From contig CBIHPC010000007.1 in NCBI GenBank assembly GCA_966211305.1, positions 17,460 through 81,459 on the forward strand: DNA of 64,000 bases. The letters run 5' to 3'. The position numbers and the translations under genes are program-made. Positions 8,742 through 16,613 of this stretch are shown here, one piece after another; within the stretch, counting starts at the first letter, position 1; the number at the start of each line of letters is the position of its first letter. The notes under the pieces are model-generated. The model did not search any database, was not told the DNA's origin, and saw only the letters and a list, made by a program, of their open reading frames with translations. The stretch is from Niastella sp966211305 (lineage in GTDB: Bacteria; Bacteroidota; Bacteroidia; Chitinophagales; Chitinophagaceae).

Positions 8742-8774
8742 AAATACAAAATGAAATACCTGTTAAATCACTGA

Positions 8775-8807
8775 CACAAAAAAGCCCATATAGTTATCTA
8801 TACGGGC
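8775..8807 (-). terminator. Rho-independent terminator of the DeoR gene
   Basis: GCCCATATAG pairs with CTATACGGGC (one mismatch) over a TTAT loop, followed on the minus strand by a run of six T. It begins 24 bases after the DeoR stop. Confidence 0.75.
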
Positions 8808-8830
8808 GGTGCCATTATCAGGTTTATGTT

Positions 8831-9580
8831 CTATATGATCTCTATATCAAGGTTGCGAAATGCTTCCAGTTCTTCGTGATCACTATTCAGGTTGGTTATC
8901 AATACATCGATTTCCTGTATACCGCAAACTTTAAATGCATCTACCCGCCTGAGCGACTGGTCATTGGCCAGCACTATCGTTCTGCGGGTATTTTTTTTCA
9001 TAGCTCTTTTTACATCGGCATCGTGCTGAAAAGTAGAAGAAATTCCGAATTGCTGGTCAACCCCACAGGTGCCCATCAGGTAAAGGTCCGCTGTAAAACC
9101 GGCAACGCCTGTACAGGTGGTGAGCCCGGAAAATATTTGCAGATCGCGATCATAATTGCCACCGGCAACGATCAACTCCACATTTTTATATGCGGCCAGG
9201 ACCGAGATCAGTGTATAATTATTGGAGATCACCCTTAACCTGATATCCGTAGGAAAATAGGCTGCTACAGCGCAAATGGTGGTGCCGCCATCCATAAAAA
9301 CGGTCATTCCATCCTGTATCAGTTGTTGTGATTTAAGAGCAATTACATCTTTTTCTTTTTTCAGGTGTTTTTGCCGGTCCTGAAAGGTCAGCGGGTTCTT
9401 CGCGCGAGGTATTGCCCCGCCCCGAACTTTTGATAACAAACCGTTTTTATGCAGGTGCTCTATATCCCTCCTGACGGTATCATCAGATACGCCCAGCTTT
9501 ATAGCCAGTTCCTCGAAAGTAACCTCTTTCTTCTTTTTTAGATTTTCCAGGATGATCTCAAACCGTTTCTCTTTTAACAT
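8831..9580 (-). CDS. DeoR/GlpR-family transcriptional regulator
   Basis: The ATG at 9580 gives 249 residues beginning MLKEKRFEIILENL, the usual start; an upstream ATG adds 21 unlikely residues that are encoded inside the operator array. The N-terminal winged helix-turn-helix reads VTFEELAIKLGVSDDTVRRDI. The C-terminal DeoR sensor domain (from about residue 70) has MDGGTT, the phosphosugar-binding loop that resembles ribose-5-phosphate isomerase, plus NNYTLISVL and GTCGV. Such proteins repress sugar catabolic genes and are released by sugar phosphates. Operator arrays before its own gene and before the HAD gene suggest autoregulation and control of the phosphatase. Confidence 0.9.
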   Translation of the reverse strand: MLKEKRFEIILENLKKKKEVTFEELAIKLGVSDDTVRRDIEHLHKNGLLSKVRGGAIPRAKNPLTFQDRQKHLKKEKDVIALKSQQLIQDGMTVFMDGGTTICAVAAYFPTDIRLRVISNNYTLISVLAAYKNVELIVAGGNYDRDLQIFSGLTTCTGVAGFTADLYLMGTCGVDQQFGISSTFQHDADVKRAMKKNTRRTIVLANDQSLRRVDAFKVCGIQEIDVLITNLNSDHEELEAFRNLDIEII

Positions 9581-9611
9581 GTCAAGTCTTTTTACCTTAT
9601 TGTAACATTCT

Positions 9612-9643
9612 GCAATTTCGCAAATTATTGCAAAATATGGCAA
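9612..9643 (-). promoter_or_regulatory. Direct-repeat operator array before the DeoR gene
   Basis: GCAA (TTGC on the minus strand) starts at 9612, 9620, 9630 and 9640: spacing 8, 10, 10. Composition and spacing match the array at 8710-8741. Three weaker copies (9693, 9701, 9710) follow in front of the SDR gene. Confidence 0.65.
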
Positions 9644-9800
9644 ATTGTTTTAATTACCCCTTACATGTCACATTCGGCCCCTGTCATTGCAGGCAATAAC
9701 GCAAAATCCGCAATTAGGTTACAAAAGCACACAATTAGACTACGTGCGGCAGGCGGCATCACCTGATTTTTGCCCTATCAAAAATCGAAAAGAAACGAAC

Positions 9801-10643
9801 ATGGAAAATCAAAGAAAAAGTAAGGTCTGGTTTATTACCGGCGCCTCGCGTGGTTTTGGCCGCGTTTGGGCCGAAGCCGCACTGGAGCGTGGTGATAAAG
9901 TCGCCGCAACAGCACGTAACGTTGCCAGTTTAGCATTACTTAAAGAAAAGTATGGCAATAACGTATTGACACTTGAATTGGATGTGACGAACCATGGCCA
10001 GGCTGCAACCGCTGTAGCACAGGCCCATGCCCATTTCAAACGGTTAGACATTGTGCTGAACAACGCCGGTTATTCACTGGTAGGCACAATAGAGGAAGCA
10101 GGTGCAGAAGAGGTGAAGGCAATGTATGAAACCAACATTTTCGGCGCGTTGGCAGTTATTAAGGCAGCATTGCCGTTACTCCGGCAGCAGGGCGGCGGGC
10201 ATATACTTGGCACCTCCAGCAACCTGGGCCATGTAACAATGCCCGTAATCGGCTACTACTGCTCATCCAAATGGGCATTCGAGGCTATTCACGAAAGCCT
10301 GTCGAAAGAAGTAAAAGACTTCGGCATAAAAGTAACCATTATTGAACCGGGTGCATACGCAACGGAATTTGGCAGTCAGGAATCCCTGAAGTTTGCAAAG
10401 GGCATGGACATATACTCGGATCTTAAAACACAATTCATCGGAACAATAAAAGATCTGGAAAGAGGGGATCCGAATACGACACCCCAGGCACTCTTCCAGA
10501 TCGTAGATACGGAAAACCCGCCGCTGCGGTTCCACCTTGGCAATAAAAATCTGCCCTGGGTTCGGGCGGTGTATGAAGAACGTCTGGCGCTTTGGGAAAA
10601 ATGGGATGCCGTTTCCAGTTCAGCCCAGGATTTATCTAAATAA
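9801..10643 (+). CDS. Short-chain dehydrogenase/reductase (classical SDR)
   Basis: 280 residues from the ATG at 9801; an open frame back to 9687 lacks a plausible start. The cofactor motif TGASRGFG (residues 13-20) with Arg17 and, further on, ATARN suggests NADP(H). NNAG, the catalytic Ser in TSSNLG and Tyr153-x-x-x-Lys157 are intact, followed by EPGAYATEF. These enzymes oxidise or reduce small alcohols or ketones in the cytoplasm. The AraC gene 56 bases downstream probably controls it, as this pairing is common in soil Bacteroidota. The substrate is unknown. Confidence 0.88.
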   Translation: MENQRKSKVWFITGASRGFGRVWAEAALERGDKVAATARNVASLALLKEKYGNNVLTLELDVTNHGQAATAVAQAHAHFKRLDIVLNNAGYSLVGTIEEAGAEEVKAMYETNIFGALAVIKAALPLLRQQGGGHILGTSSNLGHVTMPVIGYYCSSKWAFEAIHESLSKEVKDFGIKVTIIEPGAYATEFGSQESLKFAKGMDIYSDLKTQFIGTIKDLERGDPNTTPQALFQIVDTENPPLRFHLGNKNLPWVRAVYEERLALWEKWDAVSSSAQDLSK

Positions 10644-10651
10644 TAACCGGT

Positions 10652-10693
10652 CATAACCGGTAACTAAATGATTGCCGGTTATGATTAAATTTG
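10652..10693 (+). promoter_or_regulatory. Inverted repeat and -7-like element before the AraC gene
   Basis: CATAACCGG (10652-10660) and CCGGTTATG (10675-10683) form perfect 9-bp arms; a further TAACCGG half-site lies just upstream. TAAATTTG at 10686-10693 matches the Bacteroidota -7 consensus TAnnTTTG but is only 6 bases from the ATG, so a transcript would be nearly leaderless. Autoregulation by the AraC protein is possible. Confidence 0.4.
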
Positions 10694-10699
10694 TACAAG

Positions 10700-11617
10700 A
10701 TGAAAAAAGAAGAGAAAAGCCTGCTGAAATTTGAGACATTGTCCGATGCACACCGCGCCTTTGGACTGCCTCATCCAAAACATCCCCTGATCAGTTTGAT
10801 CAATGGAGCACATGCCCTGCCGGAATTACATCATCCGGCGCAGCATCATGTACTGGGATTTTATAAAATTTCTTACAAGCCAAAACTGGGCGGTAAATTA
10901 AAATACGGCCAGGGTCATTATGACTTCGATGAAGGCGGTTTGCTGTTCGCTTCGCCCGGCCAGGTCGTCGGCAGCGCAGACGAGGGAACAGTATGTTCTG
11001 AGTATACCCTGCTGATCCACCCGGATTTTCTTTTAGGTTACCCGCTTGCCAAAGAGATCAGTCAGTACGGGTTCTTTTCCTATGCCGTCAACGAAACCCT
11101 GCACCTTTCGGAAAATGAGAAAGCCACCATCATTTCTATTTTCAGGATCATGGAAGAGGAACTGAACAGCCGCATAGATGACTTCAGCCAGAATGTAATC
11201 ATATCACAGATCGGGTTGTTGCTGAATTACGCCAATCGTTTCTATAAGCGGCAATTCATTTCGCGTAAGACCGTGAACAATGATCTGCTGCAAAAACTGG
11301 AAGAGCTGTTGAACCGGTACTTCAACGATGACCATGCCTTAAACAAAGGCATCCCTACCGTTCAGGATCTTGCTGAAAACCTGCATCTGTCCCCCGGTTA
11401 CTTAAGCGATATGCTGCGGGCGCTGACCGGCCGGAATGCACAGCAGCACATCCATGATAAACTGATCGAAAAGGCAAAAGAAAAACTTTCTACCACTACA
11501 TTATCCGTAAGTGAAATAGCTTACACACTGGGTTTTGAACATCCGCAGTCGTTCAGTAAGCTGTTCAAAACAAAAACCAATCTTTCGCCGCTCGGGTTCA
11601 GGCGGTCTTTCAACTGA
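10700..11617 (+). CDS. AraC-family transcriptional regulator
   Basis: 305 residues from the ATG at 10700 (MKKEEKSLLKFETL). The N-terminal AraC-binding/cupin region spans about residues 20-190 (HHVLGFYKISYKP, then DFDEGGLLFASPGQVV). The C-terminal HTH pair covers about residues 220-300 (TVQDLAENLHLSPGYLSDML, then LSVSEIAYTLGFEHPQSFSK and the ending LSPLGFR). It lies directly behind the SDR gene and is the likely regulator of it. Confidence 0.9.
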   Translation: MKKEEKSLLKFETLSDAHRAFGLPHPKHPLISLINGAHALPELHHPAQHHVLGFYKISYKPKLGGKLKYGQGHYDFDEGGLLFASPGQVVGSADEGTVCSEYTLLIHPDFLLGYPLAKEISQYGFFSYAVNETLHLSENEKATIISIFRIMEEELNSRIDDFSQNVIISQIGLLLNYANRFYKRQFISRKTVNNDLLQKLEELLNRYFNDDHALNKGIPTVQDLAENLHLSPGYLSDMLRALTGRNAQQHIHDKLIEKAKEKLSTTTLSVSEIAYTLGFEHPQSFSKLFKTKTNLSPLGFRRSFN

Positions 11618-11687
11618 GCTTTACAAAAAGTACCCGACCGGTAAGATCGGGGGCATTTATTTACAATGTTATCTTTCTATACATAAC

Positions 11688-12299
11688 ATGCAAAACAAAC
11701 TTCAACAAACCTACGGTAATATAGATATCTATTTGTTCGACCAACTGCTGAAAGGCCGTTATGATAATTGTAAAAAAGTACTGGATGTAGGCTGCGGTAA
11801 CGGGCGAAACCTGTTTTACTTTTTACGCAACGGTTATGAGGTGTTTGGTATCGACCCTAATCCCAATGCGGTGGAAACGGTCTGGGAATTATCAGCCGTT
11901 CTTGCCCCTGATAATCCGCCGGAAAATTTTATGATTTCCTCAGCGGAAGATCTGCCGTTCAATGATGCGGCATTTGACCTCGTCATTTGCAGCGCGGTAT
12001 TGCACTTTGCAAAGGATGCGCAGCATTTTGATACCATGCTGCGGGCCATGTTCAGGGTATTACAACCGGGCGGTTACTTTTTTGCACGGCTGGCATCGGA
12101 TATAGGGATAGAAAACCTGGTAAAACCATTGGGCAATAACCGCTATTTACTGCCCGATGGCTCGGAACGCTTTTTAGTCAATGAACAAACGTTGCTGAAA
12201 TATTCCAGCGAGTTTGGGGTATTATACGAACCCATAAAAACCACCAATGTGCAAAATATGCGGTGTATGACTACCTGGTGTGTGCAGAAGACTGGTTAA
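11688..12299 (+). CDS. Class I SAM-dependent methyltransferase
   Basis: 203 residues from the ATG at 11688; the frame extends back into the AraC gene but those codons have no homologous look. Motif I, VLDVGCGNGRN (residues 31-41), binds S-adenosylmethionine; GIDPNP gives the acidic residue for the ribose, and DLVICSAVLHFA is motif IV/post-motif. The layout is that of small Methyltransf_11/25 proteins, some of which act on tellurite or thiol compounds. The C-terminus has two cysteines (MRCMTTWCVQ). The substrate is unknown. Confidence 0.82.
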   Translation: MQNKLQQTYGNIDIYLFDQLLKGRYDNCKKVLDVGCGNGRNLFYFLRNGYEVFGIDPNPNAVETVWELSAVLAPDNPPENFMISSAEDLPFNDAAFDLVICSAVLHFAKDAQHFDTMLRAMFRVLQPGGYFFARLASDIGIENLVKPLGNNRYLLPDGSERFLVNEQTLLKYSSEFGVLYEPIKTTNVQNMRCMTTWCVQKTG

Positions 12300-12419
12300 A
12301 CGGGTACATTCACAGGCCCTGGGCAAGAAAACCCGGATTCATAAGAAACCGCTTTTTTTGTTATCAAATCCCGACCTTTGCGGCCGGGAAGCATACGCCG
12401 ACCGCTAAAACATACATCA

Positions 12420-13454
12420 TTGGACAATTCGATCAGTTTAAACAAATTTATCAGCGACACGGGTTATTGTTCACGCCGGGAAGCCGACGAACTCATTAAA
12501 GAAGGCCGCGTATTTTTGAACAACCGGCCGGCGGCATTAGGCAACCGGTACAAACCCGGCGACACTGTAGAAGTGGATGGCAGCCTGGTAACCGCCGCCA
12601 AAAAGGAAAAACGCGTATACCTGGCGCTCAATAAACCGCCCGGCATCACTACCACTACCGAATTACACATCAGGGACAATATCATTAGTTTCATAAACTA
12701 TCCCAAAAGGATCTTTCCCATTGGCCGCCTCGATAAAGATTCTGAAGGACTGATCCTGCTCACCAATGATGGCGATATCATTAACAAGATCCTCAGGGCC
12801 GATAACAATCACGAAAAAGAATACATTGTAAGGGTTAACAAACCCATCGATCACGCCTTCGTTCAACAGATGTCGCAGGGAGTGCCCATTCTCGACACCA
12901 CCACCCTGCCCTGTAAAGTGCAGATGATCGGCCGCCAAACCTTCCGCATTACGCTTACACAGGGCCTCAATCGCCAGATCAGGCGCATGTGCGAATACCT
13001 GGGCTATGCGGTTGTGGGTTTGCAACGGGTGCGCATCATGAACATCCGGCTCGACAAACTGGCCACCGGCAAATGGCGTTACCTCAGTGATGTGGAATTA
13101 TCTCAGCTGATGGAAAACATATCCGGGTCAACAAAGGTAGAAAGTAAAGGCAGGCCCGCCGCCCGCAGGGATAAAGGCACACACAAACCTGCACCATCCA
13201 AAACCGGGGCCGCTTCAAAAGACAAAGAGAGGACCGGTAAGTTCAAAGCAACAAAACCTGCCGGTAAAGAAGGCAGGGCACAAACAGGCAGGAAGGATGC
13301 GAAGCCGGGCAAAGGAAAAAATGCTGCACAAAAATCTTCTCACGGCCGCCCCAAAAAGAATACGCATAAAGATGGCGATGCCAGTAAAAAGAGCAGGCAG
13401 CCGGAGAGAGAAAACTCTTTTAAAAGCTATAGGAACAGGGGGCGCCGCAAATAA
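12420..13454 (+). CDS. rluF: 23S rRNA pseudouridine synthase RluF-type, with basic tail
   Basis: RluF isomerises U2604 of 23S rRNA to pseudouridine. The N-terminus is an S4 RNA-binding domain (LNKFIS..GYCSRREADELI), followed by the RsuA/RluB/E/F catalytic domain with the catalytic Asp105 in GRLDKDSEGL. LRADNNHEKEYIV, TLQ-type GLNRQIRRMCEYLGY and RVRIMNIRL match E. coli RluF closely. Residues about 236-344 are a Lys/Arg/Ala/Gly-rich tail, as in RluF but longer. No ATG exists near the start; TTG at 12420 (DNSISLNKFIS) fits, whereas a TTG at 12378 would add 14 residues. Convergent with an SDR gene. Confidence 0.88.
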   Translation: MDNSISLNKFISDTGYCSRREADELIKEGRVFLNNRPAALGNRYKPGDTVEVDGSLVTAAKKEKRVYLALNKPPGITTTTELHIRDNIISFINYPKRIFPIGRLDKDSEGLILLTNDGDIINKILRADNNHEKEYIVRVNKPIDHAFVQQMSQGVPILDTTTLPCKVQMIGRQTFRITLTQGLNRQIRRMCEYLGYAVVGLQRVRIMNIRLDKLATGKWRYLSDVELSQLMENISGSTKVESKGRPAARRDKGTHKPAPSKTGAASKDKERTGKFKATKPAGKEGRAQTGRKDAKPGKGKNAAQKSSHGRPKKNTHKDGDASKKSRQPERENSFKSYRNRGRRK

Positions 13455-13482
13455 GCACAGGCGGCATAAAAGCCGCCTGTGC
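13455..13482. terminator. Perfect 11-bp hairpin between convergent genes
   Basis: GCACAGGCGGC, six-base loop, then its exact reverse complement. It starts at the base after the rluF stop and ends 5 bases before the SDR stop. No T-run follows on either strand, so it may act as a 3'-end stabiliser rather than a classical terminator. Confidence 0.55.
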
Positions 13483-13487
13483 GTTCA

Positions 13488-14243
13488 TCAAAAACCGTAA
13501 ATACCACCCGACACTGAGATCTTTTCTCCTGTGACCCACGCGGCATCTTCAGAGGCAAGGAATACGGCGATCTTCGCAATATCTTCCGGCTGCCCCATCC
13601 GGCCAAGCGGTGTATTCTCTATTAATTTTTTTTCAAAATCACTGCCCACAATTCCGGAGGTATGTGTTCCTTCGGTTTCAGTGGCCCCGGGCAGTATCGA
13701 GTTGATACGGATATTTCTTGCCCCCAGCTCTTTCGACAATGAAATGGTAAGAGCGTCCAGCGCGGCTTTGGTTGCAGAATACACCGATCCTGTTGACATA
13801 GGCATCCTGCTGGCGCCTGAGCTGATGTTGATGATATTCCCACCTTTATCACCAAACCGTTTTACCGCTTCGCGAATGGTGAGTATAGCACCCATAACAT
13901 TGATGCTCAAATGCTGGTTGATAGTTCCCTCCGACACCTGCTCAATAGGTTCGTAAATATAAACGCCTGCATTGTTCACGAGTATATCCAATGCGCCAAA
14001 AGCTTTGTTTGTTTCTTCAAACAGCCTGATCACATCAGCTTCTTTCGACACATCGGCCTGCACTGAAATGGCCGTACCGCCGTTATCTTTTATTGCTTTT
14101 ACAACTTTGTCGGCCCCTTCTTTGCCCGATGCATAATTGACAACAACCTTTGCCCCTTCCGCTGCAAAATATTTAGCGATAGACGCGCCTATTCCTTTCG
14201 ATGCGCCGGTAACTATGGCTACCCTGTTCTTTAGCTTGCTCAT
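13488..14243 (-). CDS. Short-chain dehydrogenase/reductase (FabG-like)
   Basis: 251 residues. TGASKGIG (residues 12-19) is the cofactor loop, with NYASGKEGAD at the adenosine-ribose position suggesting NADP(H). NNAGVY, the catalytic Ser in INISSGAS and YSATK (Tyr, Lys) are present, and the end WVTGEKISVSGGI is typical of FabG/glucose-dehydrogenase-like SDRs. It is transcribed divergently from an HxlR regulator with an array of GTAAC sites between them, a common arrangement in which HxlR senses electrophilic or oxidative stress and controls the reductase. The substrate is unknown. Confidence 0.88.
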   Translation of the reverse strand: MSKLKNRVAIVTGASKGIGASIAKYFAAEGAKVVVNYASGKEGADKVVKAIKDNGGTAISVQADVSKEADVIRLFEETNKAFGALDILVNNAGVYIYEPIEQVSEGTINQHLSINVMGAILTIREAVKRFGDKGGNIINISSGASRMPMSTGSVYSATKAALDALTISLSKELGARNIRINSILPGATETEGTHTSGIVGSDFEKKLIENTPLGRMGQPEDIAKIAVFLASEDAAWVTGEKISVSGGIYGF

Positions 14244-14297
14244 TTTTATTTTATTTATTGTTGGAGCTGTAAAGTTAGCGGAGCTGTATTTACTTTA

Positions 14298-14356
14298 GTA
14301 ACTTTGTTACCAAAAGTAACAGTAACCCAGGGGTAACCGGGTAACAATAAGGTAAC
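14298..14356. promoter_or_regulatory. GTAAC operator array between SDR and HxlR genes
   Basis: GTAAC occurs at 14298, 14316, 14322, 14333, 14341 and 14352, and GTTAC at 14306. The first pair forms the palindrome GTAAC-TTT-GTTAC. The last site touches the HxlR start codon. This is the probable HxlR binding region controlling both divergent genes. Confidence 0.6.
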
Positions 14357-14359
14357 AAC

Positions 14360-14713
14360 ATGGAATGTAGACCACTTTTAAAAGAAGAGCACAAAAAGGA
14401 AATGCGCGCCATTCAGGATTCAATGGATGTACTGAGCGGCAAATGGAAAATAACCATCATCACATCTATTTGCCTGTACAACAAAAGAAGGTTTTCCGAC
14501 ATCCTGAACGATGTAGACGGCATCTCGAACAAAATGCTGAGCAAGGAATTAAAGGAACTCGAAACAAACAAACTCATCAAACGAACCGTTTTGGATACGC
14601 AGCCGGTAACGGTGCAGTATGAGCTCACGAAACATGGTAAATCGTTGCAGACAATAATTAAGGACCTCACTGCCTGGGGTATTCAACACCGTAAAGAAAT
14701 TATAGGGAAATAG
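14360..14713 (+). CDS. HxlR-family transcriptional regulator
   Basis: 117 residues with the winged-helix HxlR fold. C3 sits in the conserved N-terminal MECRPLL position (single redox Cys in many members), then VLSGKWKITIITSI, RRFSDILNDVDGISNKMLSKELKELE (recognition helix) and the wing VQYELTKHGKSL. Members act as dimers on short palindromes and often respond to aldehydes, quinones or disulfide stress. The divergent SDR is the likely target. Confidence 0.9.
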   Translation: MECRPLLKEEHKKEMRAIQDSMDVLSGKWKITIITSICLYNKRRFSDILNDVDGISNKMLSKELKELETNKLIKRTVLDTQPVTVQYELTKHGKSLQTIIKDLTAWGIQHRKEIIGK

Positions 14714-14723
14714 TTTAAAAGAC

Positions 14724-14759
14724 AAAAGCCTGTATGCCGTTGAAGCAACAGGCTTTTTT
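14724..14759. terminator. Bidirectional rho-independent terminator
   Basis: AAAAGCCTGT pairs with ACAGGCTTTT around a 14-base loop, with T-runs on both strands, between the convergent HxlR gene and the LytTR gene. Confidence 0.75.
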
Positions 14760-14779
14760 GCCTTTTCCCATTTAGAAAC

Positions 14780-15541
14780 TTATTTTATCAGCCACTCCAG
14801 AAAATTACCGGTCCTGTTCTTACTTACGACTAAGGTTTCTTTGAATCGTACAGAAAGGTTAACGATGTATTTCCGGTGCTGGATGTGATTGGCATCCTGG
14901 ATGGCGCGCCTGTTTACGAGGTGTTGCCGGTTGATTCGAAAAAACATACTGCCGCACAATGCTTCCAACTCATCTAAAGACTGGTTCAAAACAAAATCCC
15001 TGTTGTCGAAACACTGCACGTGTGTTAACTCGTTATCAATATAAAAAACAGCAGCTTCGTTTAAACCAACAGGCAATATTTTATCGCGATGATAAACCAG
15101 TATGGAACTGGCTTTCCTGTCTGCAGTTTTGTGACCGGTTATTGCCTGGATAATTTTTTCATAATCGGGTTCATCAGAGAAATGATCTTTTAGCCGGCAG
15201 TATTTTTCAATCGCTTCACCAATACACTGCCCGGTATAGGGCTTTAAAATATACTCTATGCCATTGCTTTTGATTGCGTCGAGCGCATATTCATCGTAAG
15301 CAGTACAAAAAATTACCGGGGCATGTACTGGTATCTTTCTGAAAATTTCAAAGCTTAAGCCGTCACCCAGTTGAATATCTGAAAAGATGAGATCGATAGC
15401 CGGCGCCTGCTGCAAGAAAGCCGTTGCATTTTTTACGGAATCGAGCAGTGCTACTACCCTGATGTCTTTATCGATGCTGCCGATGAGCCCGGCCAGGTCC
15501 TCCGCGGTAAGCTGTTCATCTTCTATGATGGCTATATTCAT
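14780..15541 (-). CDS. LytTR-type response regulator
   Basis: 253 residues. The receiver domain (1-120) has the acidic pocket Glu7-Asp8, phospho-acceptor Asp55 in FSDIQLGDG, Thr in FCTAYDEYA and Lys in ILKPY. The C-terminal LytTR DNA-binding domain (about 150-250) has FFRINRQHLVNRRAI and YIVNLSVRFKETLVVS. It overlaps the histidine kinase gene by 4 bases (ATGA), so the two are translationally coupled. Last gene of a four-gene operon with a TonB receptor and a DUF4249 lipoprotein, which it may regulate. Confidence 0.92.
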   Translation of the reverse strand: MNIAIIEDEQLTAEDLAGLIGSIDKDIRVVALLDSVKNATAFLQQAPAIDLIFSDIQLGDGLSFEIFRKIPVHAPVIFCTAYDEYALDAIKSNGIEYILKPYTGQCIGEAIEKYCRLKDHFSDEPDYEKIIQAITGHKTADRKASSILVYHRDKILPVGLNEAAVFYIDNELTHVQCFDNRDFVLNQSLDELEALCGSMFFRINRQHLVNRRAIQDANHIQHRKYIVNLSVRFKETLVVSKNRTGNFLEWLIK

Positions 15542-16605
15542 GATCGAATAACTTTTAAATATACCCTGAAAAAGCGGCCGTCGTTCTCGATGCTGATATC
15601 GTCCTGTGAAAGCAATTTGTACCTGTCCGACAAATTCTTCAACCCGATACCGCCATTACCATCCGCATGTAATTTCGGCTGAATATTATTTTCAACCAGG
15701 ATCCAGCCCGGTTCCTGGAAATAGATATTGAGATATAAAGGCGATTCCTGTGTAAGCAAATTATGCTTTATGGCGTTTTCAATAGTTAACTGCAACGAGA
15801 ACACCGGCAATAATGCATCGGGCAAACATGCATCGGGAATGCCTACTCTATATACCAACGCTTCTCTTAACCTGATCTTTTGCATTTCAAGATAATAAAG
15901 CGAAAACTTCAATTCTTCCGCAAGCGGAACTACATTTTGCTCATTGTGAGAAATCGAGAAACGCAAAAAGGAAGACAACTTCAGCAGGTAATCTTCAGCC
16001 AGCACCGCATCTTTACGGATCAACGATTTAAGCGCCGTTAATGAATTAAAAAGAAAATGCGGATGCAGTTGACTTTTCAATTTCTCATGGTGCGCCTCCA
16101 GGCTCTTCATTCGCAGCCTGGTATTCTCGGCCTGCATATTGGCATATGCCAGATGAATACTGGCCTGTGCCGACCGTGATTGAATCAACTCTATAGCAAT
16201 AAGCGACAGCGTATTGAAACAGGCAACAAAAATAAGCGGCCCCGAAATGGGATGATTTATAGGTTTATCGCTCAGGAACCGGTAAACCGGTGAATGCGCA
16301 ATGAACATTCCAATAGAACAGGTAACCAGGTAACTGGGCAGGTAAAAAAATATCCACCGCGCAGCTTTTATAGTGGGCATAACCGGTAAAAAGAACAGGA
16401 GAATAAGCAGGTCGATCACCCAGCAAACACTATTGGCAAAGGTAAATTTCAACAATTTCAGCATCAGCGCCGGATAAATACCCTGGTCATATTTTAAATA
16501 AACAATGAACAGCACACACAATAAAAGAAACAACAGGTTTATGGCGCCTGCCATGTAGATCAACTGTTTGTTTTGCCGGGTAATTTGCATATTTATAGAA
16601 TGCAA
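15538..16605 (-). CDS. LytS/YehU-type sensor histidine kinase
   Basis: 355 residues. Four hydrophobic segments lie at about residues 15-37, 58-78, 82-108 and 120-142 with no large periplasmic domain, so the membrane part itself may be the sensor. A short coiled-coil linker leads to the His_kinase domain with the phospho-acceptor in QLHPHFLFNSL (His183), followed by an N-box (LQLTIENAIKH) and G-box (GNGGIGLKNLSDRY) of the HATPase. Coupled to the LytTR regulator. The signal is unknown; the operon suggests sensing linked to the TonB receptor or its cargo. Confidence 0.9.
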   Translation of the reverse strand: MHSINMQITRQNKQLIYMAGAINLLFLLLCVLFIVYLKYDQGIYPALMLKLLKFTFANSVCWVIDLLILLFFLPVMPTIKAARWIFFYLPSYLVTCSIGMFIAHSPVYRFLSDKPINHPISGPLIFVACFNTLSLIAIELIQSRSAQASIHLAYANMQAENTRLRMKSLEAHHEKLKSQLHPHFLFNSLTALKSLIRKDAVLAEDYLLKLSSFLRFSISHNEQNVVPLAEELKFSLYYLEMQKIRLREALVYRVGIPDACLPDALLPVFSLQLTIENAIKHNLLTQESPLYLNIYFQEPGWILVENNIQPKLHADGNGGIGLKNLSDRYKLLSQDDISIENDGRFFRVYLKVIRS

Positions 16606-16613
16606 TATTATTA

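Noticed and set aside
8708..9238. 176-codon frame antisense to the DeoR gene
   Set aside because: Mirror of a well-supported regulator gene; no domain in the antisense frame.
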